Below, in pieces: positions 1 through 14,955 of a stretch of 64,000 nt of DNA. Every line of letters starts with the position of its first letter. Position 1 is the stretch's first letter. A program made the position numbers and the translations under genes. Source of the stretch: Urechis unicinctus (taxonomy: Eukaryota > Annelida > Polychaeta > Xenopneusta > Urechidae); the NCBI GenBank assembly GCA_034190875.2, contig CM067357.1, positions 23,002,644 to 23,066,643 of the forward strand, read 5' to 3'. Under the pieces are notes generated by a model. That model did no database searches. It saw only the letters and a list, made by a program, of their open reading frames with translations, and was not told the origin of the DNA.

Positions 1-1365
1 TCACAAGTGAAGGCGTGATACCGTAACATATATCTTGCTACATACTGTATAAGGATATAGTGCAAAAGGGTTAGTCTATAGCTTCGTACGCCCTCATAAC
101 ACTGCCTGGATATCAATCTGAACCCCTTGTATCTGCGTGACATTATACACCATCTTGGTGCTGACGGCTGACGCTTCCCGTCAATTATTATGTGATTTCA
201 ATATATGATTGCTTTTTGTAGCTCTCGTTGACACGGACGTTTCTGATGAAGGAGACAGTTAAACATATTCGTGATACATTTCCCTTGTCAAAAGCTCATT
301 CCACATGATTTTGTTTTTTCTACTGATGAAGTCGATGTTTCGAATATGCCAATTCGTTTGGCTTTTTTTGGCGACGCATTCACTACCTGCATTTCTATTA
401 AATTACGTGTCGTATTTATAATGTGTTATCAAAACGTCTCTAAATGGCACTTATTTAACGGATAGGCCAAGTCTTGAAATCCCGATCAATTATGTCGGTC
501 GAAAGCTCAGCTATAAAGTCATATATTAAAGACATGTTTCACGTCAAATGCTGCATAGTAGGTACCTATAATTGGATGTATAAAATGCTGTCGCAGATAG
601 AAATCACAGTGATGCCGGTGGGCGATAATCTAGTGACCTGCCTTATTAACTTGTATCGTCTCATTCAGCGAATTAAGTCATCCATGCATAATGCTGTCCG
701 TTGTCTTTTCTATCAAGACGATCTGCAGGCGTGTATCTCATCAAGTGGGTAATACTGTAACCAGCATCGCCCGTTTGGGCGCAGAATGACAACAACATGT
801 CAGAATGACATCCAGGATGTCAAATGACTATCAATATTGATGACTGAGTCATCAATAGTGAAGGCCATTACTGTTGACAACACTCGACCAACAGATATTA
901 ATCAAGGCCGTTGACTTCACCATATTTGATCTCTATATACACCCAGCGAGCGAAGATGAATGGTATACGTTCACATTTGCGTTAATAACAAAATTCACAT
1001 TTGATGATATAACGCTTGATAAAAGTTTATCTGACACTTCCGAAATTGTGTAAAATAATTATCAATGATTTTTGAAAGCGATTTTTCGGTTCAGGGGATC
1101 GCCAGACGTTACATAAAACTAAAACATGAAGCTATACGAATTGACCCTGTAACAAAATGAGTTTTAAATCTACATGGTACAAATTTATTTCACCTGGCGT
1201 CATCGTAGACTGCTGTGATGCTAAAAAGCTTTAATTAGCGAAAAAGCTGTTCTCTTGAAAAGCCTAAAAATGTGTTGTGCATTTGATTTTTTTCAAACAC
1301 ATTAGACATGAAACTACTATTGTTGTCGTACCACGCTTTATCTAAAAGATTCGTGGTTCTCCAAG
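1..1365 (+). repeat. Repeat family U, copy I (3' part of the unit)
   Basis: This block matches the reverse complement of 4785-6870. Positions 1-460 align with 6870-6430 and about 500-1365 with 5420-4785, so copy I lacks roughly 1 kb present in the other arm. Its first 300 bases also match 14400-14710 in the same orientation. The best stretch is around 655-745, where the two arms are nearly identical for 90 bases. Similarity fades after about 1365. It holds frames of 64 and 92 codons, but neither is kept intact in the other copies, so I do not call genes. It may be the decayed end of a mobile element or a segmental duplicate. Confidence 0.8.
835..857. other. Near-perfect palindrome kept in two repeat copies
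   Basis: Arms of 11 bases (tattgatgact / agtcatcaata) flank a single g. The core resembles an AP-1-like TGAGTCA site. The inverted copy at 5040-5060 keeps 8-base arms (attgatga / tcatcaat) around a five-base centre, so the symmetry survived divergence of the repeat. The function is unknown. Confidence 0.6.
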
Positions 1366-1879
1366 AGAAGCAACTGGACATCACGTTTTTCGGTTTCTTG
1401 TAAATAGTTGCGATAACACGCAGCGGATCGATTTCATGCATAATAGTTTCAATAAGATAATTGCATACAAATACTTATATTGACCCATATCAATCATATT
1501 GACTTTCCCAAAATAGAAGCGCGTAGCTTTGACGGACAGTAAATCATGGAGCAGGTTAAAAATTGATTTCGCTGAAGATCAATTCATCTATTATAAATCA
1601 ATGATGTCTTCATGGTATTGGTGGTATGTGGCTATGGTTCACGCTCTTGCTGCCTTGGCATCAAACATAACGCAATACATGATTTACATAATCAATAGGG
1701 CGTATAAAAAGGTTGCGCTGAGAAAGCCAATGATGCATTATGTTGACAAAAAGAGATACGCGCTGTTAATACATAATGTATGGTACGGTAGCTTTGGAAC
1801 ATTTCTCCGGCAACATCTATCAACTAAGTTAGTTTGCTGCCGCATTTGAATTCATGATTGCCCTTTGGAGAAATGAGTA
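1366..1879. other. Unassigned spacer between two family U copies
   Basis: No clear homology to the other U copies was found. A 106-codon frame (1529-1849, +) is within chance length. About 35 bases at 1735-1770 resemble 45193-45229, so a further diverged repeat may run through here. Confidence 0.4.
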
Positions 1880-4110
<2,231 letters not shown>

Positions 4111-4328
4111 TTATTATACTGCCGTACATGCTGAAAAGCATGGATATGTGCATGGCGCCGAATGATAAATAAACGCAGACTTTTTAATCGGTTTTCAGCT
4201 GCGGCCCAAATTATCATGGCAAATATCGGCGGCCTAGGGAGGGCCTTACTAGCATGGTAAGCAACTTGAGTTTGCTGCTATGTAAAGAGTCACAATGTGT
4301 AATTATGTAATGGCAAACCACACCCCAC

Positions 4329-4582
<254 letters not shown>

Positions 4583-4784
4583 AATATGTGAAAATATTAA
4601 TGAATTGTAAAGCTAACTGATCAAAAACGCAATGAATGCGCTCTACTTATTTAGTTACCTGCTGATCTCCAATAGAAATGGATACAAGCAATGTTGTGGT
4701 ATGGTAGGAATTGGAGCATGCAATCAATGAATAATAAACTTTATATCCGCAGATCTTCCATGAATTATTGTGATTTATTTTGAC

Positions 4785-7300
4785 AACCACGAATCTTTTA
4801 GATAAAGCATGGCACGACAACAATAGTCGTAAGAAATCGCTTACAAAATCATCTGTCATTAAAGCTGCAAGTCTTCTAGAGTGTCAGATAACATTACATC
4901 AATTATTATATAACCAAATATGTATTTGGTTATTAACGCAAAGGTAAACGTACATCATTCATCTTCTATCGCTGGGTAAATATAAAGTTCCAATATTGTA
5001 TCGGTCAGTCGAGTGTTGTCAGCTGTAATGTCCTTCAATATTGATGACTCGATCATCAATGTAAAGCGTCATTTTATTTCCCGGATGTAGTAACGAGTCA
5101 TGTTGTCATCATTCTGAGCACAATAGGCTGATGCTAGTAACCTAAATAAGAAATGGTATAACTAACTGGATGAGACAAACGCCTGCAGTTTAGGTTGATA
5201 GAAAAGACAACTGACAGCATTATACATTGATGACTTAATTCGCTGAATGAGAACATACAAGTCTATTGAATACAAGACAAACATAAGATGCAGTAGCAGG
5301 TCACTCGAGAGCATCACTGAGATTTCAAACTGCGGCCCCATAACAAACATCCAATTGTGACTATGTCATTAATAGTTACCTATTTGGAAGCATATAATGT
5401 GTTATGTTTATTAAATATGCCTTTATGGCCATGCGTTTAGACCCACGCAGCAACAATAGCTGCTGAATGTTTAGGTATGTTGAACAAGATCGACATATCG
5501 TTGGCTTTTAATAATCCCATTTTTGTAGTTATGTATTGGTGTGTGAGTGTGAGAAGCGATTCATTGATTTTACCATTATCTGATATTCGTATTGAGTTAT
5601 CAGTAAAAGCTGTCAAATACAACACAGTGCTAGAAAGTTGAAAGCTGTCGAATCAAACATTCAACGCAATCACGAAAGATTATTGATGCAGCATATGACA
5701 AAAATCATTGGTTCCATTCGTGTGATCAGCGCAGCAGGTGGCTCACACAAATCAATATATAATCTTAAGGATGAGGATATCGACTTTTACCTAACAGCTG
5801 CATATGCGTTCAGCCAGATACTTGTTTTACTGCACTTTCATACATGCTTGGTAAAGAGGCCAAGATTGAATCAATTGCTTGTAAACAGCATGCTATTAAG
5901 GTTCATAATAATTACCTCGATTGGTAATGGTTGCCATTGGACTGTTTACGCCTTGCAATGAGCATCGTAAGCTTTACAGCTGAGACGCTTGATTATGATT
6001 TTGATATTCACTGCGCCCACTAGCGCGTATTATTTTGTAAAATTGTTTAGCCTAAAAATCCACTGTTATCCGATCGCCTAATGCATCACATGGTAATAAA
6101 ATAGCTGATTAACCATAGAAAACTGACGCTCATAAAGATTGTGTCTCAAGCCTGCAGGCATATTAACCGAGCCAAACCGGAGCCATTCATTGTTAAAGCG
6201 CTTATCACGAAAATGACTAAATGGCCCTATCGTGACTGCAACCGGTACATGGTAAAGGTATTGTGGCTAATTTATCAGACACATTAGCTGAATGCGTGTA
6301 CTGGGGCTTGCAAAACTGCCTTACACATATACACAGTAGACGCCTCCACTAGTGGAGAGCAAATGTATGATTCGTGATACTAAGTAATTCGATAGGGAAT
6401 TCGAAACTCTGCTGATTCCGGGAGCTCAGTCTCAGGCGTGTTCACAACACATTATAAATGCGACACGTTATTAAATAGGAATGCAGGTTGTAAATACTTT
6501 ATAAACGTCGTACAAAAACCTGTGCAAAATAAGTATTACATATTCGGATAAAACAAAAATCTTCGCGAGGGAAGTGTCTTCGACAAGGCAAATGTATAGC
6601 AAATATTCATTACTAGCTCTTAGCATAATGTTACCGTGGCAAAGACACCTGCCAAAAACAATCATATATCTAAATATATCATGATAATTTACAGGAAGTA
6701 TCAACAGTAAGCACCATAATGGTGTATTACGCCAATCGAACTCAAGGGGCTCAGATTGATATCCAGGCAGCGCCATGAGGGCGTAAGTATCGAAGGACTA
6801 TACCTTTTTTACACTAAACGCTTTTAGGGTATATTGCAAGTTACATTTTACGTCATCACGCCTACACTTTTGATGTTACCCGAGGCTGTTATGAAAAACA
6901 GCTGATATCATAAATAATTTAAATCTTTAGCGCAACGAAAGTGTTTCTATCAATCATTGCTAATTATCTTTTGCGTTTACAAGAATAGTCATCAAGTTAG
7001 CTGCTACAGGTTTTAGTTATGCAGATTTTGTGCACCTAGTTGCTTGTGCTTGATATTAACTTATTGATTAGAAGAGCAATGTATATGTCAGTGTACACAG
7101 GTGTATGTATGTAAACCAGATAAGGTTCTCGATCCGATTTTTTCTCGCATTTTCTTTAATACGTGGTTATTCAAAGGATAGGTTTAAAGAAAGCACCGAT
7201 GTTAACCATCTCCGGGTTTGCCTAATAGAATGGAGGGAAGTGCTGCTTGGTACATCAAAGAGTTAGCTCTTGTATCCAGAATCCATAAATGTTGCCCGTG
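4785..7300 (-). repeat. Repeat family U, copy II (minus orientation)
   Basis: It is inverted relative to copy I (1-1365) and direct relative to copy III: 5340-5555 matches 8020-8215, 6070-7130 matches 8217-9310, and about 7080-7300 matches 9255-9480. The segment 5556-6068 has no counterpart in copy III, where the two ends meet at 8213-8217. That extra segment holds a 107-codon frame (5638-5961, +) with no recognised domain. Flanking 4581-4784 is unassigned. Confidence 0.85.
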
Positions 7301-8009
7301 CTTCTGTTCTGATGACGCCCTTAGTTCGCTGGAAACAGTACAGCTTTTGTCAGATAAACAGTGCAGTGTCTGATATTTTTAAACGCATGAAATAATCAAA
7401 TGTGAGCCTTGACCCCAATAGCTTACGAATCCGAATGCAAGCCTCGTGATGTATGTTTACGATCGGTTGTCTGTGTTTGAACCGGAAGAGCACGTTTAAC
7501 GATCAAAGCACGAGCTACAAGGTAATTTATGACAAACGCTGCAGAGATGTAGTCTCTTTGTACATCTGCCCACTTTTATGTCAGCCATAAACGGCAATGG
7601 GCTCGAAGATTCACAGGCTGATGCGCATGGATCCCAAGAAATAAAACCAACAGAATAATACCCACAGATATCTGCCGTCTATTTGTAAACAGCAGAGGTT
7701 CTCTAGATCCTTAAAGCAATTTTTTCAACTCTATCCATTCAACCATTATGATTGGACGTAAAGCGTCAACTATCTATTCACCAGTATTGCAAGTTCCATT
7801 CTATGAAGTCTTTAGCCATAGAAAAAGTTACATATTGTGACAATGAATACGACAGCAGACTCCAGTTGCGTTTCATGCCAAGAAAATACAAGGTCCAGCC
7901 CAAGACAAGCAAATAAGGTCCTAATCGCCTAATATAATATTGGCAAATGGGGCTGCATCTCAACACCAAATAAAAACTGTGTTAATTTATCGCCATTCAA
8001 ACAACGACA
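7301..8009. other. Unassigned spacer
   Basis: No convincing match to the other repeat copies was found, and no frame is longer than 63 codons. Nothing recognised. Confidence 0.4.
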
Positions 8010-9480
8010 ACATAGCACACATCCAATTGTAACATTGTCGTTAATAAGTATCTATTTTGCAGCAGATATTGCGAAATGTGTATAAAATATGTTTGTCTTG
8101 GTAGCTGTTTGTTTAGATCCAAATGTAGTGTGTAGAAAAAGATCGACAAATCTTAAGCCGATAAATATCCCTTTACGTAGCCATGTCTTGCTGTGTGAGT
8201 GTAAGAAGTGATTTCCTAATGCATCGCATGGTAATGAAGTAACTTGTTTTCCATGGAAAACTGACGCACATAAACCTGTGTCTCATATCTCCAGGCAAAT
8301 TAACAGAGCATAACCGGCGCCAGCATTGTTGAAAAGCATTGGGGGCGATCAGTAACAACGAATTACATGCACTTCAATCACTTATAGGCCCTATCGCGAC
8401 TGTAACAGCGTTGTGGCGAATGTATCAGACGCATAGGCTAAACGCCTGCATTGCAGTTTGAAAAACTGCCTAACAAATATGCATAGGCGCTGCCTCCACT
8501 AGCAAAGCACAAATGTATGATGCGTGACATTAAAAAATTCGATCCAGATTTCGAAACTCTGCCGATCCGGGAGCTCGGTGTCATCTATTTGAAGACCTTT
8601 GACAACGCATTATAAATACGAAGAGTTATGTAGTGAAAATACAGGTTGTGAATACCTAATAAACATCGCAACAGAAAGGCGGTGCAATCAATCCATAACA
8701 TAGTTGGAGGATCAATAACGTGAGTAGAAAAAGAAATTTTTTTTATGAGGAATGAGCTTTCGACAGGCCTAATGTAACAGAGATATTTATTACTAGCTTC
8801 GCTGAAACGTCCGCTTCGAAGAGAGCTAGCGAAAGCAGTCCCATATTTTATATCACATAATACTTGACGTGAAGCATCAACCGTCACTAAGGGATGGTGT
8901 ATGACGTCACGCGGATACAGGGGCTTAGACTGATAACATGACAGCGTTATGAGTAGCGATAGATTGCACCCTTTTACGTTATAAAATTTAGCAATATATA
9001 GCAAGATTTATTTTACGGCATCACGCCTTCAATTTTGAATGTAACCCGAGGCTGTGTGGAAAAGCAACTGATATCAGTTAACATAAACTGGGTGGCAACT
9101 TTAGCATAAAGAACGTGCTCCTGTCGTCATAGCTAATCATCTTTGGTGTTTACAAGAGGTGATCAAGTTAACTGCGACGGGTTCTACAGTTTTTGTAACC
9201 TAATTGTTTATGCTAGACATGAAGTTATTGATTAGAAGAGTAAAGTATTTGTCAACGCAAGCAAGCGATACATGAATGTATGTACAGCACAGCAGTTCAA
9301 TCCGCTAGCACTGCGTCATATTTTCTGCAGAAAAGTTAAAAGCAAGCACGGATGTGTATTTGTTATACATTTTAAGGATAACCTAATGGAATGGATAGAA
9401 TCGCTGTTTTGTACATAAATGCAATAGCTCTTGTAACCCAAGTCCATGCATCCGTTGACTGAATATTATGTTGCCCTTGC
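8010..9480 (-). repeat. Repeat family U, copy III (minus orientation)
   Basis: It is direct relative to copy II at an offset of about 2.1 kb, and inverted relative to copy I and to 14400-14950. The stretch 8545-8580 aligns with 6408-6435 and, on the other strand, with 14820-14845. A 139-codon minus-strand frame (8585-9004) overlaps this copy. Copy II has a shorter, shifted frame (6471-6776) at the matching place and copy I is not open, so coding is doubtful. Confidence 0.85.
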
Positions 9481-9749
9481 ATATCAGTATAAGGTGATTC
9501 GTGGCATACACTCTGCAAGAATTGTGTTACCTTGGTACAACAGCGTATCAATCAGTCTGTGTTTACTGGTAGCTACTTGCCTTAACTGATAAATAAACTG
9601 AAATTATGATCCATATCCATTAATCTACTTAAATTTGGGTACAAATCTCCTGGGTGATACGCATCTGGAGTCGTTTTATGAACGAGACTCCGTCATCAGC
9701 CCAATCAAAAAAATCTTGATCTATTGACAATATTGACTATGTGAAAAAT
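9481..9749. other. Unassigned spacer between opposite-facing U copies
   Basis: Nothing recognised. It lies between minus copy III and the plus-oriented fragment that begins near 9750. Confidence 0.35.
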
Positions 9750-10190
9750 ATGCTGCTCCATTTAATGTGCCATTGTTGCAATGCATATAAGAGTTTATTT
9801 CCTTCACCGATAACGATTACATAATTAACATCAGTTAAAATATTGCTTAATAACGGGCTCCGCAAATACGGCTCTTGCCAACAAGTATGTCTCTGTAACT
9901 GCGTTATTTCAGAGCTGTTCTTTTGCAGAATCACAGCGGAAATGTCGATATCATCGTTGTTATATCCAATTTTAGGGTTGGTTTGAATGGGCTGAGCTGC
10001 AAATCCGCATGACTTTATGTATAAGGTTTGACAAATCGAAGCAATAACTGTGGTATTATTTGGCTGGCCGTCACGGGGTGACCTTGAACTCCGGCTTCTC
10101 TTAGGCCTGCGATGAGCGATGCCGGACTATAAACCAGCTAAACCAATTTCAAATCATGGCTTATTCAGTCGTGTCGCAAGGATCTATCAA
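9750..10190 (+). repeat. Repeat family U, partial copy VIII
   Basis: It matches 11845-12130 in direct orientation and the reverse complement of 55150-55460. Landmarks are ggctgagctgcaaatc (9990-10005) and gaccttgaactcc (10080-10092). It is a third, partial copy of the central region of the unit. Confidence 0.7.
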
Positions 10191-10849
10191 CACAGCTCGC
10201 TTTCACCATTTCAGGTGGAAACGCCTTTCAGTATCTCATCCGTTAAATTCCTTAAATTTTATCAAACGTTCCCATATTAAACTCGTAGCGCGATTGAACT
10301 TAATGTGTTTATGAACATCTTCTGCAATGGTGCAACAACAAAAACAATTGTCATTCAAGACTGTCAGCTGTTTTTGATAAGTATCTCCTTAGGCAATATC
10401 TTTTGGCGTAAGATAATCGAGTATCAAATCCTCAAATGTAATTGCCATGATGAAATATTTGAAACGTATTGGATTGAAAAACGGGACGTAAATGACTCTC
10501 ATTGCTATTTATTCACCGCATCACAGCGTGGCACCCTCGAAATCACGATCTCGATTCGTTTTGCAGTAGTCCACTTTACATATCCGAAAATAGTGCACTA
10601 TATGTTTGTGAACAAAAATAAGTTGATCTTAATCGCATACTTTTCCAAACCAGGTGAGAGGAATCGGTAATATGAACATGAATTGTATTCTCAACAATGG
10701 CCACGGATCTCGTTAGTATTGCTTATTGCACTAGTAGATCATTGCATATCTCCAGGTAACAACCAGTTTTGTTATGATAACAACCAGTTTTGTTATGACA
10801 TGTATTACGTACGATAGTTTGAGGTAAAATATTCTTCCAAAAGCCTTGA
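10191..10849. other. Unassigned stretch with one chance-length frame
   Basis: A 121-codon frame (10305-10670, +) is open but matches no family I recognise. Several frames of this length are expected by chance in 64 kb of AT-rich DNA. A perfect 21-base tandem duplication lies at 10757-10798. Confidence 0.35.
10757..10798. repeat. Perfect 2 x 21-base tandem duplication
   Basis: The unit taacaaccagttttgttatg plus one a occurs twice, head to tail and identical. The lack of differences suggests a recent event compared with the surrounding old repeats. Confidence 0.9.
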
Positions 10850-12500
10850 CCTCAACTGTCACGCAAAACAATTCACTTAAACGCGCGATATTTTGCAGTG
10901 CGAGCATTGTTAGGATAACTTATTATATTGACCGCAACATTAAGAGTGACACTCATAGCTATGACAGAAGACTACCACAAACTACAAAGAAACGTGCTCT
11001 GACTCATGACTGTTACTTTTGTCAATTATTTTGCTATTGATTACCTCTGTATGATCACTTCATCGATTGTAATGTATCCGTATTTTAAGACGTTTACTAT
11101 AAGCAATTTTGGCTAACCCGTCGTTGTTGTCAATACTGGTATGCACCAAGGGTCGGTATCAGTCGAAATAAGTGTACTCCATTGTGATTCCAATATGATG
11201 AACAGATGTACATAATTTGGTCACATATTTACTCACAGCCGCATTACAAGTTCGATTACAAAGCTTGCATTGCGTTATTAAGATTTAATTACGTGGGTAT
11301 TTATCTTTATTCATACAGTGATAAAGTACTGCGGTGACCAGTGCGGACATAAGCTTAAGCCAAGCTGTCACCGCCGCTTTGATCTTTTTATATACCATTT
11401 AAGGGACATGATCCAATTAAGCAGAGAGCTAAATGACTTGTGTTGTAAAGGCGCATAGTTACCAATTATCACAAGCATCAATTCACTGACTCAAGTCGCA
11501 CGTCCAAAGAGTTACATGCAATCTGATCTGCTCTCACTCACAAATGATATATTCCAATTTTCATATGACACGCGAAAACAACAAACACAATCTGGTGGAA
11601 TATCAATACCAAGGCCTTATACAAAACACGGTGTGAATGATATGTGAACGGTGCGAGTGATATGTGATTATGTTGTGTTTGTAACGCTTATTAAGTTTTC
11701 TTTGCAAGCGTGTACAAATGAAAAAAAACGGTCATTATCGTCCAATGCAATTGCAGGCAAGCGATGATGGTCAGTTTATCTGCCATATATCTTGCAACGC
11801 ATACGTTTTTATCGGAATGAGAAGACTATCTGGGCCGCATGCGGTTTTTTTCCGACGCGTATTTATCTGTAATCGAAGTATACTAGAACTCTCCTATCCA
11901 AGAAGCACAACGTCAGTGTTATATCCAAATGCAGGGTTGATATGGGAGGGCTGAACTGCAAATCCGTTGAACCTGATGTATAATATGAAAACTCATTGAA
12001 ATGGCTGCTGACCTATATGATTGGTCATTTCTGACGGACCTTGAGCTGGGGTGCCTCGAGGCTGTGTAGGAGGGAAAAACCAGACTGTAAGCCTACTTGA
12101 CAATTCATTGCCTGTGGTTGATCAACGCTCTGCGGCACATTTCTCGATGTGATATATTTATAGATTAGAAAAAAAAATGATTTATAGCGATGTCGAAAAT
12201 ACACAACCGCACCGGAACATCGCATTGCGATGGACTTACGCATGGTTGTATGAGTTGTAATCAATCACAATTGAAAACTAAACAATGGTGTAAAGTCGCT
12301 TGTGGAAGCATTGTAAATAGTTCTTCGCACATATGGGAATGTTGAAATAGCTGATGGTAGCTTTTGGGGAAAAAGGAGTTGCGTTGGCTGAGACTTCATA
12401 ATGCCACTTACTGCAAATATAAATAATAACAAAACATGCCTTTTATTGCGGTAAAAATCGAAGCTTCACGACCAGTACCTAGCTGGTCTAATAACAAAGC
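10850..12500 (+). repeat. Repeat family U, copy IV, first part
   Basis: It matches the reverse complement of about 56510-54780. Landmarks are ttgaccgcaacatt (10928-10941), the string around 11150-11170, and ggctgaactgcaaatc (11949-11964). The match continues through 12050-12410 into sequence that copy VI also shares. Copy VI lacks the counterpart of 10850-12060. No conserved frame is visible. Confidence 0.8.
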
Positions 12501-13779
12501 TAATACTGAACATGACGCCGGAAGATGCACGGGATATAATTACCTATTTATGTCATTTTAATGAGTGCGACGACCACGTCCACAAATGTATATTGCCTTA
12601 TTAGATGTTGTTATTAAACATATGGTTAGGAAAGTTGTATATGATTTACAAATGCTACCATATGTGCATTTACTTGCATCAACATTTAATAATATATTTC
12701 TGATCCGAATATACGGAGCGATGTTTTTTTTTTTCCCCTCGCTGCCGACGTCGCACCACCAGCAACTTGATAAACTCTATGCCTCCCTTTGTAAACATAT
12801 TGATAACAACACGACTAAATGTTGACGGACATGATATGATGCAGGCACATTGACAGTGCTGAACAGGTAGTATATATTGTTTCAACACAAGTCTCAGGTA
12901 CCTTTGGTGGAACGATAATTAATCTAAGGTTAATGTTGTAGGCAACGATTTGCAGTCCAATTAATCAGTCAGGTAATTATTGAACTCTGAAGTCGTATAT
13001 TCCAAATTGATCGATGCGATTCCATTATTTGGCACCTAAAAAAGGTTCCAATGAAATCAAAAAATTGTGAACGCGATTAATATGGTGTTGCAATATAAAG
13101 CGTAAACCCTGCATTTTCGACGTTAACCCTAATGGTTAATACCTTTAAAATGCCAATCAATCTATGGATTCAAATTTTACCATTTGCTACATTAACGAGA
13201 ACAACGACATACAGTTGCTAAACGTATCATTTTACGTTATAATGGTGATTGCCAATAGCCGCTGCTAAGCAGTGTCACTTAAGATGCTGCAAACTTTGCA
13301 CCAAGGTTTCTGAGCCATTTACGACTAAGCCGACAATTTGCATGATTACTGTTTACAATATATAACAAATTATGTCGAAATGCTCGTGTTCTTCGACTCA
13401 CTTTCGTTTGTTTGTACATCGTGCATCTTAGTACAGTAATTTTTAACGACAACAGTCTTCTTTTAAAGCCGCCTCCCTGTGGCAATTGTTCTACATAACG
13501 GGATAAATGAAATGTCTAATTGTCACGGTGTATGGTGGTAGCAAGGCTTACATATGGCGGGCCAAGTGATCGCAGGTGACAACGCGTACTGAGCTGTGGA
13601 TGGCGGGGGCCTAATGTTTGCTCATTACAACAATTGCAACCATTTATACTGACATATTGCAATTCGGTTAAAATATTAGTTTCCATTTGTGCGATCACAT
13701 TACTACACAAACATTATAGACAGGACTGACCATAGCAAAAATAATGATGGCTACTCGTTGCAGCTAGGATATTTAGCCG
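12501..13779. other. Unassigned segment between the two parts of copy IV
   Basis: The corresponding interval of copy V (about 53780-54700) shows no alignment I can defend. The segment may therefore be inserted or too diverged. Frames up to 86 codons overlap on both strands and none is recognised. Confidence 0.4.
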
Positions 13780-14955
13780 AATATAATTCAATTGAGTCGT
13801 AAGCGAATAAGATTTCATTAAGCTTATTTTGGAGCAATTCGATTGGTTTGTTAAGGTCAAAGGTAGGAGGGTGGGAAGCATTCAAGGATACAATGGCTAG
13901 GGTTGTCAGTCGGTAGGTTTGATTTCTTGTGGATCACGAACACCAGTCAATCACCCTTTGCCGTATGTGGTTGAGCCGTTGTTACAAAATAACTACCATG
14001 CTCGTCAAAAGTGACCGTAGTGTACGCGGCATGTGTCTAGCATATACATCCCACACGGAAAATCATGTGTACTATCAGCTTTCATTAATTTTATGCTTTC
14101 TTATGTGTTGAAAAAATTAAGCTTAGTCAATGTTTTTTTGTTATTATTATTTCGATAGTTAGTCGCTACGCTGCAACAGGACGAAAGAAAACAAAAGCGA
14201 TTAAGTTATTGAAATAAATGCTCTTTATAATGTTCGTGTATGTAAACTGATTGTAGCTTCTGCCCCATTTGTTATTTAATGGCATGAAATATTAAGGGGA
14301 TGCCGCCGCCATGTTTAGAGATTTAATCTATCTGTCATTATATTTTTGCTTAATGTTTGCGATTGAGGGTTTGATGCGGTAAACTATAGCCTGACTATTT
14401 ACTATAAAAGCGTACTGTCTTACAGTTCGCACACCTTAATAACGCTTCCTGGATGATCGTCAATTCCAACTTTTGAATCCGGTTGACATTATAAATCCTT
14501 ACGGTGGCTGGCCGTTAATGTTTGCCTGTCAATAAAAACGTGAGTTTAAAGCTGAGTGATCAAAATGTGATTGCTTTTACTTTACTCTTCTTGACACAAG
14601 ACGCTTTGGATAAAAAAGCTATCAATTTATTAATGTGGTACATTAGCCTTGTCAAACGTTTATTATCGTCCATTGTGATTTTTAAGAAAGACGACCATCT
14701 GTTTCTGCGATGATTTGTTATGCAATATTGGCATATTTATTTTGCCACGTCTACATTGCATACGCCACAAGGATTTGCAGTGAATCAAGGATGATATTAC
14801 AAATGTGCTGTCAATAATATCCGAGCTGCAGGATTGACAAATTGTGATCGAGAAGTTTTATGCCAAGCATCATATATTTACGCTTTGCATTGGATGTTTA
14901 TAAAGCAGTTTATCAAACTTCAATTGTTTTGGAAGCTACAAACTATATCTTTGTT
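13780..14955 (+). repeat. Repeat family U, copy IV, second part
   Basis: It is co-linear with the reverse complement of 53770-52640. The stretch 13925-14000 matches 53650-53575 at about 85-90%, and 14700-14880 matches 52920-52740. Its 14400-14710 part also matches 75-320 of copy I, and 14816-14920 matches the reverse complement of 8580-8440. This is what joins the two sub-groups of U into one unit. Confidence 0.85.

Noticed and set aside
8585-9004. 139-codon minus-strand frame in copy III
   Set aside because: The matching parts of copies I, II and IV are not open in the same frame, so there is no sign of coding constraint.
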